NCBI RefSeq assembly: GCF_003439125.1
Contig: NZ_QSUU01000004.1
Location: 111,824-175,823 of the forward strand
DNA length: 64,000 nucleotides
Origin: Collinsella sp. OM04-5
GTDB lineage: Bacteria; Actinomycetota; Coriobacteriia; Coriobacteriales; Coriobacteriaceae
Direction of reading: 5' to 3'
The notes under the pieces were generated by a model. It was given only the letters and a program-made list of their open reading frames with translations, did no database searches and was not told the origin of the DNA. The translations under genes and the position numbers were made by a program. Every line of letters starts with the position of its first letter. Within the stretch, counting starts at the first letter, position 1. This document shows, piece by piece, positions 10,779 through 18,649 of the stretch.

Positions 10779-10806
10779 AAAGGCCCGCCAAACATGTGGC
10801 GGGCCA
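10779..10806 (-). terminator. hairpin between the hypothetical islet and htrA
   Basis: GGCCCGCC and GGCGGGCC form an 8-bp stem around an 8-nt loop. On the minus strand it is followed by a T-rich TTTGGTTATTT. It probably ends the transcript of the gene at 10925-11509 and lies in the leader of htrA. Confidence 0.65.
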
Positions 10807-10924
10807 TCATTGTTCACGTTGAGTTGTACCCCAAGCTGGGCAGTCCCGAGCACTAGATGCCAAGATTTCAGCTTTGCTTAAGTAATGACATGCTTATAGG
10901 CCAATTCGTTTTATGCCGTCATGT

Positions 10925-11509
10925 CTATTCGATATAACAGTCGATAGCAAAGCTATATGTTGAATCGTTAATGAAGTCCGTAATCGTCGCGCCCATGCCT
11001 GATCCGCACGTCCACTTATCCTTCTCCGCGTCGTATGGCGTTGGCCCCCACCCCGTTCCATATGATGCTTCGCCTTCTGCGAAGTAGTTCATCACATATT
11101 TATCTTTCTGCATGAGCGCATACCAAGCGTTTGCATACATCACAAGCGGATCGATTTGGACTATCGAGTACTTTCCGGAACGAATCTCAATTTCTGTTTT
11201 ATCGTTATAATAAGCGACTGTGAGCTCAATCTTGGCAAGCAGCGGCAACGTTTCATCTGATTCCCTCTGGATTGTTATGACATCACCGGCCATAGCGTCG
11301 GCAGACACAGTTTTGCTCTCTGGCGTGAAAATAGTCTCTCTGCTTCTTGTTCGCGTTTTTTCATTGCCATTTTCATCTCTGACCACCGTGTCGACCACGA
11401 GCGTCAATCGCTTCTGAGCGTCCGGCAACTCCACGGCTTCTGCCATCCCGGCTCGCATCAAAATAGGAGCCCCCGCCATCAGACCTAAGAACTGCTTTCT
11501 ATCAATCAT
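10925..11509 (-). CDS. hypothetical secreted protein
   Basis: The 194-residue protein starts with a signal-peptide-like segment (MIDRKQFLGLMAGAPILMRA then GMAEA), suggesting export with cleavage after AEA. The mature part is polar with several beta-like stretches and two Cys residues (KWTCGSG; AIDCYIE). I do not recognise a family. It is the last of three closely packed genes; only two bases separate it from the stop of the gene before it. The codon use and AT content differ from the surrounding GC-rich genes, suggesting acquisition by transfer. Confidence 0.6.
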   Translation of the reverse strand: MIDRKQFLGLMAGAPILMRAGMAEAVELPDAQKRLTLVVDTVVRDENGNEKTRTRSRETIFTPESKTVSADAMAGDVITIQRESDETLPLLAKIELTVAYYNDKTEIEIRSGKYSIVQIDPLVMYANAWYALMQKDKYVMNYFAEGEASYGTGWGPTPYDAEKDKWTCGSGMGATITDFINDSTYSFAIDCYIE

Positions 11510-11512
11510 TCT

Positions 11513-11890
11513 TCATTCCCCTTGTCTACTTGATTTGACTTTCTCAGCTGAATGGGGATACAGAACAGTCCCGTCAAGTTCCTTATCTTCCACAAAAACT
11601 AGAATCCATTTATCACCTGCTTTCAACCCTGAGACATATCCGGAACTTGACTTACGGCGCATATCGATTCTCTTACGGCAACCACTTGGCATAAGCGCCT
11701 CAAATTGCCCGTTATGAACATCCGATAGAGCGCGCACCTCGACTGCAACAACCGTGTCGTTTTCTCCCCCATTAGTCGCCCTTAACAGAAAGAAGCTCGC
11801 TGCGGTGAGCAAAGCAAAGGAAAGCACCAATAGGAGCATTGCCCTTCGAATGAACTTGTCGCCGTTCACGAGTACAATCAACCCTTGCAA
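11513..11890 (-). CDS. hypothetical small membrane-anchored protein
   Basis: This product of about 118-125 residues has a single N-terminal membrane segment (AMLLLVLSFALLTAASFFLL) and a polar outer domain with one Cys, ending in SSRQGE. No family is recognised. The start is uncertain: a TTG at 11890 overlaps the stop of the preceding gene, while a GTG at 11869 lies 12 nt after AAGGG. It lies between the papain-like protein and a secreted hypothetical, tightly coupled to both, so the three products probably act together at the cell surface. Confidence 0.55.
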   Translation of the reverse strand: MQGLIVLVNGDKFIRRAMLLLVLSFALLTAASFFLLRATNGGENDTVVAVEVRALSDVHNGQFEALMPSGCRKRIDMRRKSSSGYVSGLKAGDKWILVFVEDKELDGTVLYPHSAEKVKSSRQGE

Positions 11891-13005
11891 TATGTGCCAT
11901 CGTGAGACGTGTAAATTGATACGTCATATGGAAGAAACTGTAGCTGGTTTGTCCATCCATTCCAAACAACAAGCAGGTACTTCTTGGCATTCGAGTATGT
12001 GTTATGCATTGCCACGTAGCCCACAACTGCCATTGCGTGCCCGCTGCCATTTGACCGGAGCCTTCCAGAGAAAATACTCAGATTCCCCGAGTCGGTATTC
12101 ACCCTAAAGGAATCCCATGACGGATACCAAACGAATGACGTCTCAAGCTCCTTGCCTCGTCTTGCACAAAACTCCTTTAAGGCCGGAGCGGGTTTATCAG
12201 GAGAAGTCTTGCCTTGAGTAAAGTACAGACCAGTCGCTTGATCATATTTCTTTTCTTCTTCTTCCCATGTCCCCGACAGCCTCCAAAGCTCCGAGTATAA
12301 ATCGGACAATTTAAGGCGGTTCAAAGTCACATAGTGACTGCTAACTGCAAACATTGCCGAAACAGCGCAAGCATAAGTCCCCGTTTCTTTGATAACTTCT
12401 GTTTGCGTTGGCGTTATTATTCCCGAAACCGTTTTGCTCGCATCAACAACATATCCCTGTTTATACAAATCCTTGGCAGATACAAAAACGTCATCGAAAT
12501 GTTCCGGCGATCCGCTGCGATTGCCTCCCGAGGACAATTTATTTGGTACTTTTTTTCCACTTGCGTCTAAAACAATGTTTTTATCTAAGTCGGCAACGCC
12601 AACAGTTAGCTCGTCAATCTTTAACGCAACGACGTTATCCGAGGATGCGAGGAGTGCAATTTCTTCGCTTGCACTCTCGATAGGTAAAAGAGCGTTCGGA
12701 GCCAAGCAGTATTCGCTGATCCACCAAGATCGCTCTGAATCAAATACGACGTAGCCATAGTTAACGTCATCCCGCTTCGCACGAACGATATACCCGATTG
12801 ATTCCCCATCGGAATTCACCATTTTTACTGGGTCACAAGCGGTCACCGGCTCATCCGATACATCATCAAAGAAAGCCTGCGCTTGCTCCACAGCTATTTG
12901 CGGTGTGACACGGACCAAGTCGTCGTCTCCAAAAACCAACCTTGGAGACATCAGGGCGGCAAGCAACACTATGAATCCGACAATCACCTTTCTCGAATAA
13001 CGCAT
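11878..13005 (-). CDS. secreted papain-like (C1/C10/C39-type) cysteine peptidase homologue
   Basis: The 375-residue precursor has a signal peptide (KVIVGFIVLLAALMSPRLVF). Then comes a region of about 90 residues resembling the inhibitory propeptide of streptopain-type proteases (AVEQAQAFFDDV; YGYVVFDSERSWWISEYC). Candidate catalytic residues are Cys in TYACAVSAMFAVSSHY, His in GSGHAMAVVGYV and Asn in LLVVWNGW, in papain order. A clear oxyanion Gln before the Cys is not visible. The ATG at 13005 was chosen because GGAGGAAGAA directly precedes it; an ATG four codons earlier overlaps that site. It heads a three-gene, lower-GC unit. Proteolytic activity is inference. Confidence 0.65.
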   Translation of the reverse strand: MRYSRKVIVGFIVLLAALMSPRLVFGDDDLVRVTPQIAVEQAQAFFDDVSDEPVTACDPVKMVNSDGESIGYIVRAKRDDVNYGYVVFDSERSWWISEYCLAPNALLPIESASEEIALLASSDNVVALKIDELTVGVADLDKNIVLDASGKKVPNKLSSGGNRSGSPEHFDDVFVSAKDLYKQGYVVDASKTVSGIITPTQTEVIKETGTYACAVSAMFAVSSHYVTLNRLKLSDLYSELWRLSGTWEEEEKKYDQATGLYFTQGKTSPDKPAPALKEFCARRGKELETSFVWYPSWDSFRVNTDSGNLSIFSGRLRSNGSGHAMAVVGYVAMHNTYSNAKKYLLVVWNGWTNQLQFLPYDVSIYTSHDGTYCKG

Positions 13006-13140
13006 TTCTTCCTCCATCCGTGTAGTAGGGAGATACGGTAACTAAATGATATTCTCTAGATAGTGTTATACGTTTGATATTGTTTTTACTGACACACTTT
13101 TAATCGGTGAAAGGTCTTCTTTTCGCCCTAAACGAGAAAA

Positions 13141-13166
13141 GGGTACTGGAGAAATCTCCGGTACCC
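13141..13166 (-). terminator. terminator after the GlnR-like regulator
   Basis: GGGTAC-t-GGAGA and TCTCC-g-GTACCC form a stem with a 2-nt centre. On the minus strand it is followed by TTTTCTCG. It ends the glnA-regulator transcript 24 bp after the stop. Confidence 0.75.
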
Positions 13167-13189
13167 TCACATTGCCCTCTATTTACTTG

Positions 13190-13852
13190 CTAGTCCTTAA
13201 ACAGATAGCCCACGCCGCGGACGGTGGTGATGTGCGCCGCGATCTGCGGGCCCACCTTGGAGCGGATGCGTCGGATATGCACGTCGACGGTGCGCGTACC
13301 GCCGCAGTACTCAAAGCCCCACACGCGGTGCAGCAGTACCTCGCGGCTGTAGGCGCGGTTGGGATGCGTCGCCAAAAAACTCAGCAGCGAGTACTCCATC
13401 AGCGTCAGGTCAATGGGCTCGCTATCGAGTGTCACCTGGTAGGTGGCCAGGTTGATCTCAAGGTTATCGATGTTGAGCACATCATCGGAGGCGACGGGCT
13501 CCTCCTCGCCCATCAGACGCTGTGCACGAGCCTTGAGCTCGTTGGGCGTCGCCGTGGGACATACAAAGTCGGCATGCGCATGATTCGGCAGGCGCAGGGT
13601 GCCGAGCGCCTCGTCGTCGACGATCACCAGCATGGGAACACCGCCGCGATCGTCGAGCCACTTGGCAATCTGATCGATGCGGTCGCTGCGGATGCCATCG
13701 GAATCGAGGATCAGCAGGTCAAAGTCGTGCGCCGCAGTTGGCGAATCGGGGGTGGCCAGACTCACCTCGACACCCAGGGTGGTCGTCAAGCTGCGGGCAA
13801 ACTCGTGGAAGCGCGTCGTGCGCGCCATGAACAGGGCACTCTTTTCGGACAT
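13190..13852 (-). CDS. OmpR-type winged-helix regulator, GlnR-like
   Basis: The 220-residue protein has a receiver-like N-terminus (one clear Asp in LLILDSDGI, without a full acidic pocket) and an OmpR/PhoB winged-helix DNA-binding domain at about 130-220 (LTLMEYSLLSFLATHPNRAY; VDVHIRRIRSKVG; TVRGVGYLF). No sensor kinase gene adjoins it. Lying 50 bp downstream of glnA on the same strand, it fits the orphan GlnR-type nitrogen regulators of actinomycetes; that role is inferred from context and from a GlnR-box-like site upstream of glnA. The ATG at 13852 has GGAGG upstream; a longer frame to 13936 would run into glnA. Confidence 0.8.
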   Translation of the reverse strand: MSEKSALFMARTTRFHEFARSLTTTLGVEVSLATPDSPTAAHDFDLLILDSDGIRSDRIDQIAKWLDDRGGVPMLVIVDDEALGTLRLPNHAHADFVCPTATPNELKARAQRLMGEEEPVASDDVLNIDNLEINLATYQVTLDSEPIDLTLMEYSLLSFLATHPNRAYSREVLLHRVWGFEYCGGTRTVDVHIRRIRSKVGPQIAAHITTVRGVGYLFKD

Positions 13853-13902
13853 ATCGGCCTCCAAAGAAATGAGCTCAATCGTACTGGGACAAGCCAGCGC
13901 GA

Positions 13903-15240
13903 TTAGGAGTTCGCCAGGTAGTGCTTGATCTCCCATTCGGTGATCGTGGACTCAAACTTATGCCACTCGTCGCGCTTCTTTTTGAGGAAGAAGCTATGGA
14001 TGTGCTCGCCGAGGGCATCCTTCATAAACTGCGAGTCCTCAAACACGTCGAGCGCCTCTTTGAGCGAGCGCGGCAGCGGCGCGTAACCGGCCTCGAGCAT
14101 CTGACGGCCGGTGAGCTTGAGCGTCTCGGCCGTTGCCTCGGGCGGGAGCTCCAGCTTGCGCTCGATGCCGTCGAGACCAGCCGCCAGCGTGACGGCGTTG
14201 ACCAGATACGGGTTAGCCATGGGATCGGGGCTGCGAAGCTCAATGCGTGTGGAAAGCTGCTTGCCGGGCTTGTAGACCGGGATGCGGATCATGCTTGCGC
14301 GGTTGCGCAGGCCCCACGTGGCGTACTGCGGCACGGAGTCGCCGCCCGTGGTGATGCGCTTGTACGAATTGACCGTGGGGTTGGTGATGGCGCTAATCTC
14401 GCGCGCGTGCGCCAAGATACCGGCCATATAGTGCTTGGCGACGTCGGAGAGATGGTACTTCTCGTCGCCCTCGCCCCAAAAGACGTTGTTGCCGTCATGG
14501 TCGAACAGCGACTGATGCAAAAACATGGCGCTGCCGTCCTCGCCCGCCAGCGGCTTGGGCATAAAGGAGGCGTGGCAGCCGCTCTCGTAAGCCTGCTGCT
14601 TAATGATGAGCTTGGCCGTGGTAATGGCGTCGGACATGCTCAGGGCCTCGGCGTGGCGCAGGCTCATGCCGTGCTGTGAGCGACCGGCGGCGTGGAAGGT
14701 GTACTCCACGGGCACGGACATCTTCTCGAGCGTGAGGACCGTGTTACGACGCAGGTCGCGAGCGGCATCGCTCACCGAAAGATCGAAGTAGCCCACGTTG
14801 TCGAGCGGCTCGGGCGTGTGCTCGTCGGGGAAGTAGTAATACTCCAGCTCAGCGCCCACGTTGAGCAGATAGCCAGCCTTCTCGGCCTTGCGGAACATGC
14901 GGCGCAGGGCATCGCGCGGGTCGCCGGCAAACGGCTTGCGATCGGGAGTGCACACGTCGCAGAACACGCGGGCGACGCCGTTGTGGCTCGGGCGCCACGG
15001 CAGAATCTGGAAGGTCGAGGCATCGGGGAACGCCAGCATATCGGCTTCCTCGGGCGTGGCAAAGCCCTCGATGGCCGAGCCGTCAAAGCCAATGCCCTCC
15101 TCAAATGCGACCTCGAGGTCCTCGGGGCTAATAGCAAAGTTTTTGAGGCGGCCGAGAATGTCGACAAACCACAGACGCACAAAGCGGATATCACGCTGCT
15201 CTACGGAGCGGAGTACGTAATCGATGTTCTGCTGGTTCAT
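13903..15240 (-). CDS. glnA: glutamine synthetase, type I
   Basis: The 445-residue enzyme makes glutamine from glutamate, ammonia and ATP. Visible signatures are the N-terminal beta-grasp (FVRLWFVDILGRLKNFAI), GFDGSAIEGF, the Mg-binding GAELEYYYFPDE, the catalytic SCHASFMPKPL segment and IELRSPDPMANPYL. Its length matches the shorter GSI-alpha type of Firmicutes; at the position of the adenylylated Tyr-containing loop of GSI-beta the protein shows LELPPEA, so adenylylation control is unlikely. GGGGAG precedes the ATG. It is followed by the OmpR-type regulator, and the leader has a GlnR-box-like sequence. Confidence 0.96.
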   Translation of the reverse strand: MNQQNIDYVLRSVEQRDIRFVRLWFVDILGRLKNFAISPEDLEVAFEEGIGFDGSAIEGFATPEEADMLAFPDASTFQILPWRPSHNGVARVFCDVCTPDRKPFAGDPRDALRRMFRKAEKAGYLLNVGAELEYYYFPDEHTPEPLDNVGYFDLSVSDAARDLRRNTVLTLEKMSVPVEYTFHAAGRSQHGMSLRHAEALSMSDAITTAKLIIKQQAYESGCHASFMPKPLAGEDGSAMFLHQSLFDHDGNNVFWGEGDEKYHLSDVAKHYMAGILAHAREISAITNPTVNSYKRITTGGDSVPQYATWGLRNRASMIRIPVYKPGKQLSTRIELRSPDPMANPYLVNAVTLAAGLDGIERKLELPPEATAETLKLTGRQMLEAGYAPLPRSLKEALDVFEDSQFMKDALGEHIHSFFLKKKRDEWHKFESTITEWEIKHYLANS

Positions 15241-15305
15241 GTCGCTCCCCTTTCTTTCGGGCGGGTTTCGACTGGTCTATATCGCAGATACTATCGCAGA
15301 AAAAT

Positions 15306-15321
15306 GTTTCCGCAGGGTTAA
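15306..15321 (-). promoter_or_regulatory. GlnR-box-like site upstream of glnA
   Basis: On the minus strand TTAAC-CCTGCG-GAAAC fits the actinomycete GlnR box gTnAC-n6-GaAAC at all but the first position. It lies about 65 bp before the glnA start. The adjacent orphan OmpR-type regulator is the likely binder. Consensus from family knowledge; binding is inferred. Confidence 0.45.
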
Positions 15322-15373
15322 AGCGTATCAAGCGCTCAAAAAACGTGTGTGAACAGGCTGGTATGACAAGTGA

Positions 15374-15745
15374 TTATCGCTCGGATTCGGAAACAATTCG
15401 CCTACACGCTCGTTCCAGCGCCGGAAACTCCATCGTCACCGCATCCCAAACAACCGATCGGTCGACATTGCCGTAATCATGCGCGAGGTAATTTCTCATG
15501 CCGATAATTCCACGCCACTCAATTTCGGGATGAAGCCGCTGCGAGCGTTCCGACAACTTGCCCGCTTCTTCCGTCACCCTAAGCGCGCACATCAAAAGGG
15601 AGTCCGCCAACGCCCTCGTCCGCACGTCATTCGCATGCAGAAACTGGTCCTCGGTGATATCAAAAGCCTTGATGCGCTCGTTCGTTTCAGCGATGGCCTC
15701 CAAGACCTCTTGGGCGCGGAGGCCGTCTGACTTACGCGCGATCAT
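15374..15745 (-). CDS. hepT: HepT-type HEPN ribonuclease toxin
   Basis: The 123-residue helical protein belongs to the HepT (DUF86) branch of HEPN ribonucleases. The active-site motif R-x4-H-x-Y is seen as RNYLAHDY near residue 83; in known type VII systems the Tyr is AMPylated by the MntA partner, which silences the RNase. The start overlaps the end of the MntA-type gene by 14 bp, a usual arrangement. AAGGAGTGATCCTTT precedes the ATG. Toxin activity is family knowledge. It may serve in phage defence or stress, which the sequence does not show. Confidence 0.88.
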   Translation of the reverse strand: MIARKSDGLRAQEVLEAIAETNERIKAFDITEDQFLHANDVRTRALADSLLMCALRVTEEAGKLSERSQRLHPEIEWRGIIGMRNYLAHDYGNVDRSVVWDAVTMEFPALERACRRIVSESER

Positions 15746-16226
15746 AAAGGATCACTCCTTCGCGCTCGATTACCGCGGCAAGATCGTCATCAAGATAATC
15801 GCTCGAGACAAGGTCCACCTGCCTTCCGGTTTCCTTGCGCACTGCCTCGCCAAACGCCGACAACGCAAAAAGACCAAAGCCCTGCTCGCGATCGACTTCG
15901 AGGCGCAAGTCGATATCACTATCTGCACGCGCCTCGCCACGGGCATACGATCCAAATAGGATCACGGTTTTGATGGCGGGAATCGGGCTGGCTGCCTCGC
16001 GGACGGCGGACTCAATCTGAGCGGTATCCAAAATGCCCGCTGCGGCGCTTTCGCTCGCAGAGCTTTTACCGAGTGAAGGCACAAACGGCAGCGAGCGCTC
16101 GCGCAACATCTGCCTCATGAACATATTGACCGCAACGGACGAAGTCATGCCGAGTTCTTCGCACAGCTCGGCAAATGAATCTTTAATTGACGAGTCCACT
16201 CGAACACTCAGCACAGACGCAGCCAT
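15732..16226 (-). CDS. MntA-type nucleotidyltransferase antitoxin with a DinJ/RelB-like N-terminus
   Basis: The 164-residue protein appears to be a two-domain fusion. Residues 1-55 (VLSVRVDSSIKDSFAELCEE then LGMTSSVAVNMFMRQMLRER and SLPF) look like the ribbon-helix-helix DNA-binding part of DinJ/RelB antitoxins. Residues 70-160 are a minimal nucleotidyltransferase with GSYARGEARADSDIDL, the GS-x10-DxD signature of MntA, and a third acidic residue in RQVDLVS. Ordinary MntA lacks the DNA-binding part. The gene precedes and overlaps hepT. AGGAGG lies 5 nt before the ATG, and the promoter region holds a GACAaTGTC palindrome that the N-terminus might bind. The fusion is seen; its regulatory meaning is inferred. 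Confidence 0.85.
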   Translation of the reverse strand: MAASVLSVRVDSSIKDSFAELCEELGMTSSVAVNMFMRQMLRERSLPFVPSLGKSSASESAAAGILDTAQIESAVREAASPIPAIKTVILFGSYARGEARADSDIDLRLEVDREQGFGLFALSAFGEAVRKETGRQVDLVSSDYLDDDLAAVIEREGVILYDRA

Positions 16227-16268
16227 GGATACCTCCTGTATGACATTGTCTATATAATATCACACAGA
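16227..16268 (-). promoter_or_regulatory. promoter/operator of the toxin-antitoxin pair
   Basis: Within 42 bp on the minus strand lie a TATTATATA stretch suited to a -10 element, an inverted repeat GACAaTGTC and the AGGAGG ribosome binding site. This fits autoregulation by the fused RHH domain. Confidence 0.4.
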
Positions 16269-17291
16269 CTAGCGCGAGGTCGAAGCGCGGTGTTCGATGT
16301 GACCGGGGATCTCGATGCGCTTGGGGGCGAGCTTTGCGGCGTCGCCCACCGTAGTGGTAACGACGTCGATGCGCTCGGACAGACGCTCGATTACGCGCTC
16401 GGCGATGGTGTGGGTGTCTTGCGCGGCCGTGGTCACACCGCCAAAGAGCACGTGGTTCCAGGGGTAATCGTCAAACGTTGCGATCTTAAGGCCCGCCGGC
16501 AGCGAGGGACCCAGCTGCGCCAGTGCCTCGGTCAGGCGCAGGAAGACCAGGCCGTTGACGGCAATGAGGCCGAGCTTTTTACCCGCATAGCCGCGGATGG
16601 TCTCGTCCAGGCGACTGACACCCTCGGCACCACCGTCCGCCAAGGTGACGACCTCGCCGGCCAGGCCGCGGCGCGAGAGCTCGTCGGCAAACGCCTCAGC
16701 GCGCTCACGACGCACGGGGCTGTCATCGCTTGCCTCGGTAAGCAGGCACAGACGCTCGCTGCCCGCAGCAGCCAAGGCGTCTACCAGGCCGGCGACCAGC
16801 TCACGGTTGTTAGATGTCACCAGATCGATGCCGCCATCGGCAACATCGCGGTCGAGCAGCACAACGGGTAGGCGTCCCGCTGCCGCGGCGATCGCCTCGT
16901 CATTGCCTCCGCAGGTGTTGACGACCAGGCCGTCCACGCCGGCATCGATAAGTCTGGTGAGCGACTCCGCTTCCTTGGCGGGGTCGTTGCCGCTAATGGC
17001 CGTCATGAGCGAGCAGCCGCGCGCGGCGGCGCTGGCGGAAAGCCCTTCGAGCATGGCGCTGGAGAACGGGTTGGCGATGTCGGCCAAGATTACGCCGATG
17101 AGGTTGGCGCGCGAGCTGCGCAGATTGCGTGCGGCGGCACGTGGGCGATAGCCGGTGCGCTCGATAACCGCCGCGATGCGGGCGCGGGTCTCCTCGGTCA
17201 TCTGCCCGGGGCGGTTATTGAGATAGCGCGAGACCGTGGCCGGGCTCACGCCCGCCTCGGCGGCAATGTCCTTAATCCTCATCTGCGCCAT
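16269..17291 (-). CDS. LacI-family transcriptional regulator
   Basis: The 340-residue protein has a LacI helix-turn-helix at residues 4-50 (MRIKDIAAEAGVSPATVSRY then LNNRPGQMTEETRARI and GYRPRAAARNL) and a periplasmic-binding-like effector domain (LIGVILADIANPFSSAMLEG onward). The effector is probably a sugar or sugar acid but cannot be read. The ATG at 17291 was chosen because GGGGTG precedes it. No sugar transport genes adjoin, so its target is probably elsewhere or itself. It lies directly upstream of the hepT pair on the same strand with only 42 bp between. Confidence 0.9.
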   Translation of the reverse strand: MAQMRIKDIAAEAGVSPATVSRYLNNRPGQMTEETRARIAAVIERTGYRPRAAARNLRSSRANLIGVILADIANPFSSAMLEGLSASAAARGCSLMTAISGNDPAKEAESLTRLIDAGVDGLVVNTCGGNDEAIAAAAGRLPVVLLDRDVADGGIDLVTSNNRELVAGLVDALAAAGSERLCLLTEASDDSPVRRERAEAFADELSRRGLAGEVVTLADGGAEGVSRLDETIRGYAGKKLGLIAVNGLVFLRLTEALAQLGPSLPAGLKIATFDDYPWNHVLFGGVTTAAQDTHTIAERVIERLSERIDVVTTTVGDAAKLAPKRIEIPGHIEHRASTSR

Positions 17292-17415
17292 AGCGCACCC
17301 CGTTTCCCAATTGTCAGCAATCTGAGCCATTTTAGGCATTTTTTAAAAATCTCGGTTGCAAAACGCTGTAGGTGAGCAGCATCGTTTTTGTGTCTCGAGC
17401 AGATGCGGCGATGGG

Positions 17416-18108
17416 CTAGATTGACGAGTCTTTCGACAGCTCAAAGTAGTCGGGATGCAAGGCGATAACCGGGCCCTGTTCCTCGGGCATCAGATGCAGG
17501 TGCGTCTCTGCCAGGTAGCTCGCCGCGTCGGTATCGCCCTTCTTAATGGCCTCGAGAATTCGGCGATGCTGCCGACGAATCGGCTCCCAATCCAGATCCT
17601 GCGACACCATACGCAACCAGTTGTATCGCTCAAAATGTGTGTTGACGCTCTTCATCCAATCCCACAACATGTGGCGGCCGGCAATCTCAAAACACGTCTC
17701 ATGGAACAGGTTGTCCAGATCGAAAAAGCGACGCGTTTCGCTATGGTCGAGCGACTCGGACTCGGCAAGAATCCGCTCGAGCCGCTGCTTTTGCTCGGGC
17801 GTGACGGCAGAGCAGCATTTAATGAGCACGCTTCTCTCGAGTTTCTCGCGCAAGAAACAGGCGTTCTCGGCGCGCTCCATGCTGATTTTTGAGACATAGG
17901 TGCCGCTTTTGGGACGCGTTTCCACCAGCTCCTGCTCACGCAAGCGCACAAAAGACTCGCGAATGGGCGTGCGCCCGATTCCCGTCTCCTTTTCCAGACC
18001 AATCGCCGAAAGGCGCGTGCCGGGCTTGAGCTCGGCATAGATGATCTTGGAGCGCAATGCGTTGTATGCCTGATCTTGCAGGCTCTGATTATGCTGGTGT
18101 TGTTCCAT
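17416..18108 (-). CDS. GntR-family regulator, FadR/FCD subgroup
   Basis: The 230-residue protein has an N-terminal winged helix (LQDQAYNALRSKIIYAELKP then GTRLSAIGLEKETGIGRTPI) and a C-terminal all-helical FCD effector domain with metal-site-type residues (DLDNLFHETCFEIAGR; RRQHRRILEAIKKGD; HLHLM). Such regulators respond to organic acids or sugar acids. GAGGG lies 6 nt before the ATG. No enzyme gene adjoins it; the nearest is the oxidoreductase at 20567. A decayed FCD relative lies at 20153-20432. Confidence 0.88.
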   Translation of the reverse strand: MEQHQHNQSLQDQAYNALRSKIIYAELKPGTRLSAIGLEKETGIGRTPIRESFVRLREQELVETRPKSGTYVSKISMERAENACFLREKLERSVLIKCCSAVTPEQKQRLERILAESESLDHSETRRFFDLDNLFHETCFEIAGRHMLWDWMKSVNTHFERYNWLRMVSQDLDWEPIRRQHRRILEAIKKGDTDAASYLAETHLHLMPEEQGPVIALHPDYFELSKDSSI

Positions 18109-18243
18109 AAAGCCCTCGGATGAAGCTCACGGTTTGTCGAATTTCACCACGTAATACTATCGCATCGACACGCCCCAGCTCCCAATCAGTCTTTTTGGGA
18201 CGGGGCTCTTTTAGCTACCCTGGCCCGCAGATCGGCCCCCCTT

Positions 18244-18403
18244 GCCACAAAAGTGGCCCATCTATTACGTTAACACGGATAGCCTCGGCCATACCGAAAA
18301 CCGTGAAAACAAAACCGCAGGTAGACAGCTTGTCGATTTTCGAAAAAACCGACTATGGTTGACCCCTGCGGCTTAAACGTAGTAGATAGGCCCTTTTCGT
18401 GGC
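18244..18403. repeat. nested inverted-repeat element
   Basis: The outer arms are about 30 bp and imperfect: 18244-18273 begins GCCACAAAAGTGGCCCATCT, and 18373-18403 is its near complement. Inside, CCGCAGG (18315-18321) pairs with CCTGCGG (18365-18371), and inside that GTCGATTTT pairs roughly with AAAAACCGAC. The three co-axial stems suggest a rod-shaped RNA or a MITE-like element. Confidence 0.65.
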
Positions 18404-18498
18404 GCAGCACTACTGCACCCCAAATTGGCACCCCGAGCCTGTTATAAGTTGCTGTGAAATACGGACGGTTGATAATCAAGGGTTGAAAATCAAGGCGC

Positions 18499-18560
18499 GC
18501 TATACGGCTTGCTATATCTCACTATACTTTGCTGTACGTCGCTGTACTTTGCTATAACTT
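18499..18560. repeat. six tandem ~10-bp repeats
   Basis: Units starting at 18499, 18511, 18521, 18531, 18541 and 18551 follow the consensus GCTRTACTTT (for example GCTGTACGTC, GCTGTACTTT, GCTATAACTT). Spacing is 12 bp once and then exactly 10 bp, about one helical turn. Confidence 0.7.
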
Positions 18561-18598
18561 GACAATAATCGGCCCATTACCATCCGGGATATAACGGA

Positions 18599-18627
18599 CC
18601 CCAAGCCAACGCTGGCTTGGGGTCCGT
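18599..18627 (-). terminator. hairpin after the AlbA_2 regulator gene
   Basis: GGACCCCAAGCCA and TGGCTTGGGGTCC form a perfect 13-bp stem with a 4-nt loop, 23 bp after the stop. There is no strong T-tract on the minus strand, so termination efficiency is uncertain. Confidence 0.6.
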
Positions 18628-18649
18628 CTTGTACCATGGCTCTTTTGGA

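Larger units (their letters stand above)
18109..18649. other. 541-bp gene-free region with structured repeats
   Basis: Holds a plus-oriented hairpin with a T tail (18172-18212), a nested long inverted-repeat element (18244-18403), a fragment similar to repeat family 2 (around 18455-18476), an array of six ~10-bp repeats (18499-18560) and a hairpin at 18599-18627. No credible gene. Confidence 0.7.
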
